This document shows positions 8,289-17,348 of a DNA stretch of 44,632 bases, piece after piece. The notes below the pieces were generated by a model. That model saw nothing but the letters and a program-made list of their open reading frames with translations, was not told the DNA's origin and searched no databases. The translations under genes and the position numbers were made by a program. Position 1 is the first letter of the stretch. Each line of letters begins with the position of its first letter. The DNA comes from an uncultured Clostridia bacterium (GTDB lineage Bacteria; Bacillota; Clostridia; TANB77; CAG-508), in NCBI GenBank assembly GCA_947585105.1, contig CANPWV010000011.1, forward strand, positions 1 to 44,632, given 5' to 3'.

Positions 8289-8470
8289 TTAGTTTATTGT
8301 CAACTTTTCTTTTAACTTTTCTTTTAACTTTTCTTTATTAAAGATATCTACTTGTTTAACATCTTCATACTCTTTTGCAGTCATTAATCTTGTTTTCCTA
8401 TTAAGCAAGAAATTAGTTTTTCTAAATTTTTTCCTTCTACTATAAATAATATTTTTCTGGGTTTACTCAT
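8289..8470 (-). pseudogene. Remnant of the gene downstream of the AAA ATPase
   Basis: An ATG at 8470 overlaps the end of the ATPase frame (GATGAG) and begins MSKPRKILFIVEGKNLEKLI, then stops at 8384 after 28 codons. In another frame, from 8384 to 8289, a short tail ends in VDIFNKEKLKEKLKEKL with a nine-base unit repeated three times. The MxKxxKxLFIVEG start resembles proteins encoded directly after OLD/AAA-type ATPases in defence pairs (RloB or TOPRIM-like), so this looks like a deleted partner gene of which only the two ends remain. The family assignment is an inference from thirteen residues. Confidence 0.45.
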
Positions 8471-9483
8471 CAAACTCTCCTTGTCTCATCATTTTTTCTA
8501 AATTGTGTCCCTGTCTTAGTTCCCTTTCAGTTAAATCAGGAAGTGATTTAAATTTTCCATCTTTTAAAATATAATAGCAATCTGGTCTCATCAAATCATT
8601 ATTAGCTAAATGAGTATTATGAGAAGTTAATATAGCTTGAATATCTTTATATTCTAAAATTAATTTTAAAATATTTAAAGATAATTCAAAATGATAAAAA
8701 GCATCAAATTCATCAATATATAAGAATTTTATTCTGTCCAAATTTTTATACCAAAAATAAAATACAATTAAAGCTTTAGTTCCAGAAGAGGCAACCTCTT
8801 CAAAATTCAAGGAATATGATTTATGCTTTTCAGTTATAACAATTTCATTTAAAAATTTTTTTGCTTCAAGTTTTGAATTTATTTTTGTGTATTTGTTTAT
8901 AAATTCATTGAAATCGTCTATTAAATTATTTTTTACGATCCATTCGCTAATTCCAAAAGTTCCAGTCTCTAGTCCAACATATTCATTGTGTTCTAGAGAT
9001 TTAAACAAAAGCATTCCATTAACAAATGAATTTAATTTCATTATAACACTATCTTTTTCTTGAACTGTATTATTCATTATAAACTTTAATAATGATATAG
9101 ATATTGTTGATAAATCTGTTGTTAAAGAATCTGCACCAATTTTTTCTAATTTGCTTTCTTTAGATAATTGTTTTGTTTTATAATCAAACTTATAAATCAA
9201 TTCTTGATTTAGATACATTTCTTCAAATATAAGATTATTATAACTTTCTTCTTTTTTATAATTATAATCAATAATATCATTATCAAATTTGAATTTATAA
9301 TTAAATTCCATTATTTTTGATGAACTATCAGCATTATATAAATTCTTTTTTTGAGAATTTGAAATTCTATTATCTGTCAAAACTCCAACTATATCAAATA
9401 ACGCATATCCCAAATTACTTTTTCCTGAAGAGTTTGGATCAAAGACAAGAATTTTATTTAAAAGATTATCTTTAATGCAAAAA
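8463..9483 (-). pseudogene. 5'-truncated AAA family ATPase
   Basis: The reading frame carries most of an AAA_15/OLD-like ATPase: NKILVFDPNSSGKSNLGYALFDI is the Walker A region, KFLYIDEFDAFYH the Walker B, and ILTSHNTHLANNDLMRPDCYYI the following switch segment; it ends EGEFDE at 8463. Proteins of this type begin some 20-30 residues earlier with a beta-strand such as ...NFxSFKxxxxF. Here the DNA before the Walker A region is instead the hairpin terminator of the upstream operon (9484-9522), and no start codon with a ribosome binding site is present. The Walker A glycine is also replaced (FDPNSSGKS for FGPNSSGKS). I take it as a fragment left by deletion. Such ATPases often act in phage defence with a nuclease partner. 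Confidence 0.65.
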
Positions 9484-9522
9484 GTCAACATTTGCCGTAA
9501 AAAAATTACGACAAATGTTGAC
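9484..9522 (-). terminator. Intrinsic terminator of the DXS-like/IspD operon
   Basis: GTCAACATTTGCCGTAA (9484-9500) and TTACGACAAATGTTGAC (9506-9522) make a 17-base stem (one G-U) with a 5-base loop, followed on the minus strand by TTTTTGC. It ends the operon that stops at 9568. It contains a CGG that looks in frame with the ATPase fragment, but that part is not coding. Confidence 0.85.
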
Positions 9523-9567
9523 AAATTAAAATTATTACCTTTTAATTTAAAAGTCTAATTATTAATA

Positions 9568-11328
9568 TTAGTTAATAATTTTCCTTATATCTTCTATTAT
9601 TTGTTCTTCAGTTAATCTATTTTTTTCTAACATTTCGTTTGCTGTAAATGTTGTAGGAATATCCATTGAAAACCCACGATTCAAAACTTTCATGTCAGAT
9701 AATCCGTAATATTGTGCAATTTTTGAGCCAAAACCGCCTGATACTATTCCATCTTCTAATGTTACTATTAATTTATGATTATCTTTTAATTTTTCTAAAA
9801 CTTCTTCATCTATTCCTGTTATAAACCTAGGATTTATAAGTGTTGAATCTATATTGTACTTTTCTTTTAAATTTTTTACTACTCTTTCTCCTAATTGATA
9901 AAAGCTTCCTAATGCAATAATTGCTACTGTATTTCCTTCTTTTTCAATTGAGTATCTTGTATATAAATATTCTTTTGGAACCCCTTTGTCAGTATGGTTT
10001 ACTCCGTTCCATGGAATACGTATTGCTACTGGATAATCATTTTGATCTATGCTCCAGTCTAACATTGCTATATATTCTTCAGCATTTGTTGGTGCCAAAT
10101 AAATTAAATTGGGAATGTTACCAAATATAACCATATCATATAAGCCTATATGGGCATCACTAGTATGTCCATATATTCCTGAAGCTGACACTAACATTGT
10201 AGCAGGGCATTTATTTATACACATCTCTTGTTGTATTTGATCATAAGCTCTTTGATAAAAAGAACTTCCTGTTACAAACACTGGTTTACCACCATTTTTT
10301 GCAATTCCAGCACACATTGTTACTGCGTTTTGTTCTGATATTCCTACATCTACAAATTGGCTTCCAGCTTCTTTTCGTCTTTCTGAATTGAATCCTATAT
10401 AAGAAGGAACTGACGCTGTTACTGCTACAACCTTTGAATCTTTTTTTATTTTGTCCATTAAGTATTTTCCGACAATCGCTCCATAATTTTCCTTAGGAAT
10501 AGCTGTTGCTGTATAGAACTCACCTGTTTCTCTGTTAAATGGATGAGTCCAATGATATTTTTCCTTATTATTTTCAGCATAAGAATATCCTTTGCCTTTA
10601 GTAGTACAACAATGTATTACTACAGGTTTCTTAGTATTCTTTACTTTTTCAAAAACTTCGATAAGATATTCTATGTCATGTCCGTTTTTTACAAAAACAT
10701 AATCAAGACCTAATGATTCAAAATAATTGTTTTTAACTTTACCATCACTATTTCTAAGCTCTGTAAGCAAATTACAAAGTGCACCATGATTTTCAGGAAT
10801 AGACATATTATTATCATTTACAACAATTATGAGTCCACTATTTAATTCGGATGCATAATTTAATGCTTCAAATGCTTCTCCTCCATCAAGAGATGCATCA
10901 CCTATTACAGCAATAATATTTTCTTTAGTCTTATTTATATCTCTAGCTTTAGCTAAACCACAAGCCAAACTTATTGATGTTGAAGTATGACCTATATTAA
11001 AAATATCATGTTCGCTTTCTTTTGGGTTAGTAAATCCAGATACTTTTCCATATTCTTTTTCATCTAACCAAGATTTTTTTCTTCCAGTCAAAATTTTATG
11101 TGTATAACTTTGATGTGAAACATCAAAAATAAATTTGTCAACTGGAGAATTAAAAACATAATGTAACGCTATAGTTAATTCAACAGTGCCTAAATTTGAT
11201 GCTAAATGTCCACCATAATTACTGGCTTTATTTATTAAGAGCTCTCTAATTTCATTAGATAATTCTACTAATTCATTTTTATTTAATTTCTTTAAATCTT
11301 TAGGATAGTTAATATTATCAATAATCAT
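9568..11328 (-). CDS. DXS-like transketolase (thiamine diphosphate enzyme)
   Basis: This 586-residue protein has the single-chain layout of 1-deoxy-D-xylulose-5-phosphate synthase: an N-terminal diphosphate-binding domain with FDVSHQSYTHKILTGR (about 64-79) and the thiamine motif GDASLDGGEAFEALN, a pyrimidine domain (FVDVGISEQNAVTMCAGIA), and a C-terminal domain (VTLEDGIVSGGFGS). Its place in a polysaccharide locus, overlapping an SDR gene by 4 bases and two genes after an IspD-like cytidylyltransferase, suggests that it makes a special ketose or deoxyketose phosphate for a CDP-activated precursor rather than serving central isoprenoid synthesis. It could still be the housekeeping DXS; a genome-wide check for another copy would settle this. 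Confidence 0.8.
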   Translation of the reverse strand: MIIDNINYPKDLKKLNKNELVELSNEIRELLINKASNYGGHLASNLGTVELTIALHYVFNSPVDKFIFDVSHQSYTHKILTGRKKSWLDEKEYGKVSGFTNPKESEHDIFNIGHTSTSISLACGLAKARDINKTKENIIAVIGDASLDGGEAFEALNYASELNSGLIIVVNDNNMSIPENHGALCNLLTELRNSDGKVKNNYFESLGLDYVFVKNGHDIEYLIEVFEKVKNTKKPVVIHCCTTKGKGYSYAENNKEKYHWTHPFNRETGEFYTATAIPKENYGAIVGKYLMDKIKKDSKVVAVTASVPSYIGFNSERRKEAGSQFVDVGISEQNAVTMCAGIAKNGGKPVFVTGSSFYQRAYDQIQQEMCINKCPATMLVSASGIYGHTSDAHIGLYDMVIFGNIPNLIYLAPTNAEEYIAMLDWSIDQNDYPVAIRIPWNGVNHTDKGVPKEYLYTRYSIEKEGNTVAIIALGSFYQLGERVVKNLKEKYNIDSTLINPRFITGIDEEVLEKLKDNHKLIVTLEDGIVSGGFGSKIAQYYGLSDMKVLNRGFSMDIPTTFTANEMLEKNRLTEEQIIEDIRKIIN

Positions 11329-12365
11329 ATCTTTATTTCCTTAAACCTTTCTATATCAACTTTATACATATCTGTCAAATTTGAAATTGGCTTCCAACCA
11401 AGAGCTTCAACTTTTTCCGTACTCTGCAAAAATTCAAAATGTGATAAATATCCATTTTCTTCTCTATTATGAATTTCATATTCAATTTTCAAATTAGAAT
11501 TAAATTCTTTAAAAACATTTTCTGCTAATTCCTTCATTGTTAAAAATAAATTTGAATTTGTAATATTGTAAGCCTCTCCAGATTTTCCTTTAAATAATAT
11601 TATTAACATGGCTGAAATTGCATCTAAAGTATATATAATAGCTCTCCTAGATGTACCATCCGTTTTCATTACAAGATTTTTATTTTCGACTACACATCTT
11701 AATATCTCATTGGAAAGTCTTGTTTCACAATAAGGTTGAAACAAACCTTGAATTGTAGATGGTCTTGCTATTTTTACATCTACATTATATTCTTTATTCA
11801 TAGCAAAACATAAAAATTCAGCAGCTTTTTTTCCAATAGGATATCCATTTCTCACATCCAAACTATTTATAGTTCCTACGTAATTTTCATTTATTGGCTC
11901 TTTTTCATTTGGAGAACCATAAACCTCTGAAGAAGAAGCATACAACATTGTAGAATTTCTTTCTTTGGCAAGTTCCAATATTTTTTCTGTTTCATCAATA
12001 ATAACTCGTATTGTTTCTACCGGTTTAGAAATAAAAAATGTTTTATCAGTTGGTGCTACTAAATGTATAATATAATCTATTTTTTCATTTTTTACTTCTT
12101 CTTTCTCTTTACCAAACAAGCACATAGTTATATTATCTTTTTCTTCAATATAGTCAAACTTATTTTCTGGATGTCTTGTTGAAGCAAAAATATGACAATT
12201 AGTATTGTAGATTTCATTTTCTAAAAGAATCCATTTTATTATTCCTGAACCTAACAATCCATTGCTTCCAGTTATTAAAATATTTTTATTTTTTAAATAT
12301 TCTGTAAAATTATAAGTTTCAAAATATCTAAGCAATTCTTCTCTTTCAATACTGCTTAATATCAT
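11325..12365 (-). CDS. NAD-dependent epimerase/dehydratase (extended SDR)
   Basis: A 346-residue Rossmann-fold enzyme. NILITGSNGLLGSGI (about 28-42) is the NAD-binding G-x-x-G-x-x-G motif; YASSSEVYGSP carries the catalytic Ser, and YPIGKKAAEFLC supplies the Tyr-x-x-x-Lys pair. It overlaps the cytidylyltransferase gene upstream and the DXS-like gene downstream by 4 bases each, so the three are translationally coupled. A second, similar SDR (20649-21692) also follows an IspD-like gene. It probably oxidises, reduces or epimerises the sugar or polyol that is then CDP-activated. Confidence 0.8.
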   Translation of the reverse strand: MILSSIEREELLRYFETYNFTEYLKNKNILITGSNGLLGSGIIKWILLENEIYNTNCHIFASTRHPENKFDYIEEKDNITMCLFGKEKEEVKNEKIDYIIHLVAPTDKTFFISKPVETIRVIIDETEKILELAKERNSTMLYASSSEVYGSPNEKEPINENYVGTINSLDVRNGYPIGKKAAEFLCFAMNKEYNVDVKIARPSTIQGLFQPYCETRLSNEILRCVVENKNLVMKTDGTSRRAIIYTLDAISAMLIILFKGKSGEAYNITNSNLFLTMKELAENVFKEFNSNLKIEYEIHNREENGYLSHFEFLQSTEKVEALGWKPISNLTDMYKVDIERFKEIKI

Positions 12366-13075
12366 TTAGTTAATTCCTCCTCTGAAAATTTTTTCATTGC
12401 TTTATAAAATGCAATATCTTCTTTTGTTGTTATTTTTATATTGCAATCAAATCCAGCTGAAAAATAAATTCTTGTTCCATATTCTATTGCCATTGTATTT
12501 GCATAAACGAAATCATGTTTATTGTCTTTTTCAGCTCTTTCATATAAACTTCTTATTAAATCATATCTATATGTTTGTGGTGTTTGAACTCTCATAATCT
12601 TACTGCGTTCAATTTGTGAATTTCCTGAAATTTGATCTTCTGTTTCTATAACAGTATCATGACATTGAATAGCAGTACATGCATTTCCATTTTTTATAGC
12701 TTTATTCAACATATCATTAATAATTAATTGAGGAATTAATGGACGCGCAGCATCATGTATTATAACAAAATCGTTATCTTCTATTTTATCTTTTAAATAT
12801 AATATACCATTTCTAGTTGAATCATGTCCTGTTTTTCCACCTTCTATAACATATTTTACTTTACTTAATTTATATTTTTCTACTAATAATTTCATGTGTG
12901 GAATCCAATCTTTTAAGCATACTACTAAAATATCATTTACTCTTTCGTTTTTTTCAAAATTTCTAATTGTATTTACAATTATTGGTGTTCCATCTATTTC
13001 AATGAATTGCTTTGGAATATTACTTTTCATTCGGCTTCCTACACCACCTGCCAATATTATTGCACTTATTTTCAT
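12362..13075 (-). CDS. IspD/TarI-family cytidylyltransferase
   Basis: This 237-residue enzyme transfers CMP from CTP to a polyol or sugar phosphate. AIILAGGVGSRMKSNIPKQF is the nucleotide-binding G-x-G-x-R-x4-PKQ signature; VIIHDAARPLIP and MRVQTPQTYRYDLI are further family blocks. I chose the ATG at 13075 because GAGGAGA lies just upstream; a TTG at 13090 overlaps that site. The family includes IspD (methylerythritol phosphate), TarI (ribitol phosphate) and human ISPD. Its operon with a DXS-like enzyme and an SDR within a capsule locus, and LicD proteins nearby, favours making a CDP-polyol for the glycan. The signature Arg is encoded by CGA, showing that CGA is read as arginine. Confidence 0.85.
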   Translation of the reverse strand: MKISAIILAGGVGSRMKSNIPKQFIEIDGTPIIVNTIRNFEKNERVNDILVVCLKDWIPHMKLLVEKYKLSKVKYVIEGGKTGHDSTRNGILYLKDKIEDNDFVIIHDAARPLIPQLIINDMLNKAIKNGNACTAIQCHDTVIETEDQISGNSQIERSKIMRVQTPQTYRYDLIRSLYERAEKDNKHDFVYANTMAIEYGTRIYFSAGFDCNIKITTKEDIAFYKAMKKFSEEELTK

Positions 13076-13152
13076 TTTATCTCCTCTCAATATACTAATT
13101 CATATAATTTTTACATTTTTAATTTTTTCTTTTCAAAATTTATTTTTTGTTT

Positions 13153-13181
13153 ATTATATAATATTCTAATGTTTTTGACAA
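13153..13181 (-). promoter_or_regulatory. Probable promoter of the IspD-SDR-DXS operon
   Basis: TTGTCA (complement of 13176-13181), 17 bases, then TATAAT (complement of 13153-13158) on the minus strand, about 80 bases before the ATG at 13075. It is back to back with the rpiB promoter at 13231-13259. Confidence 0.7.
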
Positions 13182-13230
13182 CATTTTTCTAATATTTTTA
13201 AAGTTTTATCTTTACTTTTATAAATAATTA

Positions 13231-13259
13231 TTGTAACAAAAACTAATTTATGATATACT
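13231..13259 (+). promoter_or_regulatory. Probable promoter of rpiB
   Basis: TTGTAA at 13231-13236 and TATACT at 13254-13259 with a 17-base spacer, 35 bases before the ATG at 13295. About 50 bases separate it from the divergent promoter, so one regulator could serve both. Confidence 0.6.
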
Positions 13260-13294
13260 TAACAAAAAAATATATGGAAAGGAATAAATTTAAT

Positions 13295-13741
13295 ATGATA
13301 GCAATTGGTTGCGATTACAGCGGTTATTCATTAAAAGAAGAAATTAAAAAATACTTAGATGAAAAAAAAATTTCATATAAAGATATGGGCTGTACTCTAG
13401 AAGAAAGAATCGATTATCCTTATACCGCAGAAAAAGTTTCAGAGGAAGTACAATCAAAACAATGTGATAGAGGAATATTAATATGTCGTTCTGGAATAGG
13501 AATGTCTATTTGTGCAAATAAATTTAAAGGAATTAGATGTGCTCTTTGCCATAATGAAACAATAGCAAAATTTTCAAGATTACATAATGATAGTAATATT
13601 TTAGCTTTTGGAGCTGATTATGTAACAGCAAGTGAAGCAAAAAATATCTTAAAAATTTGGCTTGAAACAGAATTTGAAGGCGGAAGACACGAAGATAGGG
13701 TAAATTTAATTTCACAAATAGAAGATAAAAATATGAAATAA
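13295..13741 (+). CDS. rpiB: Ribose-5-phosphate isomerase B family sugar isomerase
   Basis: This 148-residue protein of the RpiB/LacAB family interconverts aldose and ketose phosphates. MIAIGCDYSGYSLKEEI is the N-terminal substrate loop, ICRSGIGMSICANKFKGIRCAL the family signature with the catalytic Cys, and FGADYV and GGRHEDRV follow. The start at 13295 fits AAAGGA upstream; an in-frame ATG further upstream gives an unlikely MIYLTKKYMERN leader. It is divergent from the IspD-SDR-DXS operon and shares its intergenic region, which suggests that it supplies a pentose phosphate (for example ribulose 5-phosphate) to that pathway. Preference for allose or another sugar phosphate cannot be excluded. 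Confidence 0.85.
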   Translation: MIAIGCDYSGYSLKEEIKKYLDEKKISYKDMGCTLEERIDYPYTAEKVSEEVQSKQCDRGILICRSGIGMSICANKFKGIRCALCHNETIAKFSRLHNDSNILAFGADYVTASEAKNILKIWLETEFEGGRHEDRVNLISQIEDKNMK

Positions 13742-13786
13742 TTCTACTATTTTCGACAATTTAATAGCTTAGTCAATAATCTAAAA

Positions 13787-13813
13787 TATGGCAGTCTTTT
13801 AAAGACTGCCATA
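13787..13813. terminator. Bidirectional terminator between rpiB and the flippase gene
   Basis: TATGGCAGTCTTT/AAAGACTGCCATA is a near-perfect 27-base palindrome between two convergent genes (rpiB ends 13741, flippase ends 13820). A modest T tract follows on the minus strand (ATTTTAG). Confidence 0.75.
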
Positions 13814-13819
13814 TACTGT

Positions 13820-15266
13820 TTATATCTTCTTAAATCCTTTTAAAGTATCAATCATATATTTGAAAGAATCTATTTTTAATATAATTGATCCTAATAAATA
13901 AATTAATATTCCTGTAATAACTTGAACTGCTAATATTATTAATGGTCTTATTGGTAAAAAGTTAAATAAATAAACAACTCCACCCATAAACACAGCAAGT
14001 AAAATACTTGGCAAAATATCTTTTAATTGTTGCAAATAACCATAATTCAATAATTTTCTGTTTGGCCAAGAATTTATAATTTGAGATAGAATACTACTTA
14101 CAATTAAACTATAGGCCATAGCCATAACACTTATATTCATTGTTATAAATAGTAAAGTTAAGCCTACAGCTTTCTTTAATATTTCAAGTTTCAAAAATAA
14201 ATCACTTCTACCAACCGCTTTTATTGCGTTTAAATTAGCAGTATGAATCGGGTAAAACATATATGTAATGCAAAAGACACATAAAAATGGAACGGCCGGA
14301 AGCCACTTATCAGTTAAAACAATCTTTATTATATTGTTACTACAAAAAGCTAATCCCATCATAAGTGGAGCCATTATATATACACTCATTTTAATTGACT
14401 TTCGTGTCATTTCTTTTACTCGTTCTTTATTTTCTTGTTCTTTTGACATAGTTGGTAACAAAACACTATCAATAGAAGTATTTATATTATTTACAATAAC
14501 TCTAGGAAATTGATCTCCTTTATTATAATAAGCTAAATCTGAAGAGGTATATAATTTTCCAATAATTAATTGCCTAATATCATTATAAGCTGTATCTAAA
14601 ACAGCTGAAACTAATAATTTCCATCCATAAGAAAATAATTGTTTTAATCTTTTAAAAGAAAATAATAACTTTGGTCTCCATTTTACAGTAATCCATAAAA
14701 TTAATGTATCTATTGCTAAATTGATTAATTGTTGAGCAACCAAAGCCCAAACTCCAAATCCATTTAAAGCCATTATTATTCCAATTATAGCCGCTGTAAT
14801 TGTTCCAAATAAAGTAGAAAAAAAGAACTTTTTAAACATCATATTTCTTGAAACATAAGCTTGTTGAACATTTTTAATTCCTGAAATCAAAATAGTAATT
14901 CCTAAAACTCTTGTTAATAAAGTAAGTTCAGGCTTATTATAGAAATTAGCAATAAGTGGAGAAATTAAAAATATAATTATGTATAATATTACACAAAAAA
15001 TAATATTTGTATAAAATACTGTAGAAAAATCCGTATCATCCGCGTCTTTCTTCTGTATTAAGCTATTTCCAAGTCCGACTATCTACGAAAACTTGAAATA
15101 AAGTTGTAAAAACAGTTACTAACGCAACTGTTCCATATTCGTTTGGACTTAAAATTCTAGCTAATACAATTGAAACTACAAAAGCCACAAGCTGAGCCCC
15201 ACAACGCTCAGCGAATCTCCATATTAAGTTAGACATTACATTTTGTTTTGTTACAGTTTTACTCAT
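13820..15266 (-). CDS. Oligosaccharide flippase (Wzx/MOP family), read through a +1 frameshift at CGG
   Basis: A membrane transporter that flips lipid-linked glycan units across the membrane. It begins at 15266 with MSKTVTKQNVMSNLIWRFAER and LVAFVVSIVLARILSPNEYG, the typical first helices. After 63 codons (FQVFVDS) the frame meets CGG at 15077-15075 and would end at TAG four codons later. Skipping the C gives GLGNSLIQKKDADDTDFSTVFY, matching the D-x-GLG-x-x-LIQ block of this family, and the frame stays open through about twelve more helices to 13820. Corrected length is 482 codons, about 481 residues, typical for flippases. It follows a LicD gene by 11 bases and is the last gene of the minus-strand polysaccharide run before rpiB. 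Confidence 0.88.
15074..15077 (-). other. +1 frameshift site CGG-A in the flippase gene
   Basis: Minus strand reads GAT AGT CGG ACT TGG AAA TAG unshifted, and GAT AGT (C) GGA CTT GGA AAT AGC shifted. The glycine restored is the first of the conserved GLG. Confidence 0.87.
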
Positions 15267-15277
15267 GTTTTATTTCC

Positions 15278-16048
15278 TTATTTATTGAAAAAAATTACTG
15301 AACTATAATGAGATTTTCGATTTTCAATTGGAGGTAATTTCATATAATCTCCAAAAGTATATTTTAAAATTTTATTTGCATTAGAAGGTCCATAAAATTC
15401 AAGATTTTCAAATTTATATTTTTTTAATGGAAAAATATCTTCCTCATTAATATGTTTCATTCCTGAAGTAACTGCACAATATACTAATCTATTTTCGTCA
15501 TCATTTTCATTTTCAAAATCTTCAGTTTTATTCAACTTTTCATTTATCTTTTTTATTCTTTTTTCATATTCTTCGTCAGTCAGAAGATTTATAGCTTTTC
15601 TTCTTTCTAAATATTTTTTATTTTCCTCTTCTAAAAAATTGTTTACTTCACAAAATTTCATTTTAACAGCTTTGTATAAATCAATACTAATTCCTTTATG
15701 AGTATAAATGTTATCTTGGGGAAATTCTTCACATATTACTTCACTATTTAAATCTTTAACATGTGCCCACTGATGAAAATATTTTGGTTCAGAATGGTAA
15801 TATTCCAAAAACATATCTTTTGGTAATTCTTTATCTAATATTTTAATAGCTTTTTCGTAAGAATCATCAAACAAAAATAAATCAAAATCATCATCCCAAG
15901 GAATAAAACCTTGATGTCTAACAGCACCTAATAAAGTTCCATAAGTTATCATATATGGTATATTATTTTTATCTAATATTTCTGTTATGATTTTCGCCAT
16001 TTCTAATAATCTTTGTTGAACAATTTTTGTTACATTAGTTTTTATCAT
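15278..16048 (-). CDS. LicD family phosphotransferase
   Basis: A 256-residue member of the LicD/fukutin nucleotidyltransferase-fold family, which moves phosphocholine or polyol phosphate from a CDP-linked donor onto a glycan. PYMITYGTLLGAVRHQGFIPWDDDFDLFLF carries the signature: the Gly-rich G-x-L-L-G-A-x-R-H and the metal-binding D-D-D-x-D (about residues 31-60). The C-terminal block KLPPIENRKSH matches the other LicD in this locus (KLPPEEKRVSH). It sits between the ATP-grasp/HAD gene and the flippase gene. The donor could be the CDP-polyol made by one of the IspD-type enzymes. Confidence 0.85.
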   Translation of the reverse strand: MIKTNVTKIVQQRLLEMAKIITEILDKNNIPYMITYGTLLGAVRHQGFIPWDDDFDLFLFDDSYEKAIKILDKELPKDMFLEYYHSEPKYFHQWAHVKDLNSEVICEEFPQDNIYTHKGISIDLYKAVKMKFCEVNNFLEEENKKYLERRKAINLLTDEEYEKRIKKINEKLNKTEDFENENDDENRLVYCAVTSGMKHINEEDIFPLKKYKFENLEFYGPSNANKILKYTFGDYMKLPPIENRKSHYSSVIFFNK

Positions 16049-16067
16049 TGATATTCCTCCATATTAC

Positions 16068-17342
16068 TTATAATAAAGTACAAATCATATCTGGACTAAA
16101 TACAAATATATTTCGATTGTCTTTAACTTTTTTTCTTTCTGAAAATGAATCATCTATAAAAATAGAATTTGCTTCTTTAATATATTTATATTTTTCGTCA
16201 TCATCTTCGATATGAATTATTTCATCAAAAATTTCTAATATTCTAAATTCCTTTAATTCCTGTTTTAAATTTCCTTTATGTTTTGTTAGTAAAATAATTT
16301 TTTTATTACTGTTTAGTGATTTATACAAAAATGAAACTAATTCTGTATTAACTCTATTTTTATCTAATATTAAACAATCATCATAATCAACATAAATCAC
16401 ATCATAATTAACATCACATTTGTATACATTATCAAAGGCTCTATCCATAACAATATTATAGTCATTTTTTAAAATATTCACATCATAATCAAAGAAATCA
16501 AATAATGTCATTTGAGCAAAATTAATACCTATTCCTCTACATAAGCTAGATGATCCACCTAATCTTGCAGCCACTTCTAATAAAGTAAGCTCTCCATTTT
16601 TATTTCTTTTTACTTGTACAAACCAAGCACCTCTAAACTTCATTTTCAAATTAACTTTTTTAGCAAATTCTATATATTCTTCTTGGTTAGAAACAAAAGA
16701 AGTATTAACACTTATTCCATTTTTAATTCTGTTTCTTCCTCTAGCAGAAGCATAAATCATTTTTCCATTTTTATCTGTAAAACAATCTATAGTATATTCT
16801 TCTCCCGGTAGATATTCTAAAATTAAATTATCATTATCACTATTTTTTATAAAATCTTTTAATTCATCTTCATTATTAATTTTTTTTGTTCCAATAGCCC
16901 CATAGCCTATTTTTGGCTTCACAAAAATTGGGTATTCTTTTATTTCATTAATATTGTTATATTGTTTTGGAATATTAATAATATTTTGTAATAATTTATA
17001 TGTTTTTTCTTTTGATAAACAAGTTTCAACTGTTTCTAATGGAGAAGATATTATTTTACATCCTATTTCTTCTTCTTTTTCTTTTAATTTTGTAATAACC
17101 ATATCCATAGTTGGATATATCGCATCAATTTTATATTTAAATACTATATTTCTTAAAGCAGGAACTATCTCATTTTCATTAACAAATGGTAATCCAGAAA
17201 TATAATTATCATATATAAACTTTCCATGATCATCTATAGAATTTGCTCCAATTAAATTAAAGTATGTAGAATATTTAACTGAGTTATGTATTTCTAATCC
17301 TATTTCCGAACCACATGGAAAAACTAATATATTTTTTCTCAT
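16068..17342 (-). CDS. ATP-grasp enzyme fused to a HAD-like domain
   Basis: The 424-residue protein has an N-terminal pre-ATP-grasp domain (NILVFPCGSEIGLEIHNSVKY), an ATP-grasp core (YPIFVKPKIGYGAIGTKKI near 135-152, NLILEYLPGEEYTIDCF, and the metal-binding LLEVAARLGGSSSL near 255-268), and from about residue 310 a small HAD-like domain (YVDYDDCLIL, then KKIILLTKHKGN and IFIDDSFSERKKV). ATP-grasp enzymes ligate carboxylates to amines or thiols, so it may attach an amino acid or similar group to an aminosugar made by the neighbouring DegT aminotransferase. The HAD half may be a phosphatase or regulatory. It lies 6 bases after the DegT gene. Confidence 0.75.
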   Translation of the reverse strand: MRKNILVFPCGSEIGLEIHNSVKYSTYFNLIGANSIDDHGKFIYDNYISGLPFVNENEIVPALRNIVFKYKIDAIYPTMDMVITKLKEKEEEIGCKIISSPLETVETCLSKEKTYKLLQNIINIPKQYNNINEIKEYPIFVKPKIGYGAIGTKKINNEDELKDFIKNSDNDNLILEYLPGEEYTIDCFTDKNGKMIYASARGRNRIKNGISVNTSFVSNQEEYIEFAKKVNLKMKFRGAWFVQVKRNKNGELTLLEVAARLGGSSSLCRGIGINFAQMTLFDFFDYDVNILKNDYNIVMDRAFDNVYKCDVNYDVIYVDYDDCLILDKNRVNTELVSFLYKSLNSNKKIILLTKHKGNLKQELKEFRILEIFDEIIHIEDDDEKYKYIKEANSIFIDDSFSERKKVKDNRNIFVFSPDMICTLL

Positions 17343-17348
17343 ATAGAA

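Noticed and set aside
8281..8340. CRISPR-like short repeats
   Set aside because: The three tandem copies encode KEKLKEKLKEKL in a gene remnant, without spacers.
9492..9500. An eighth in-frame CGG, in the AAA ATPase reading frame
   Set aside because: It lies within the terminator hairpin 9484-9522, where the frame is open by chance. Skipping the C leads to a stop (GGC AAA TGT TGA), and the true ATPase N-terminus is missing.
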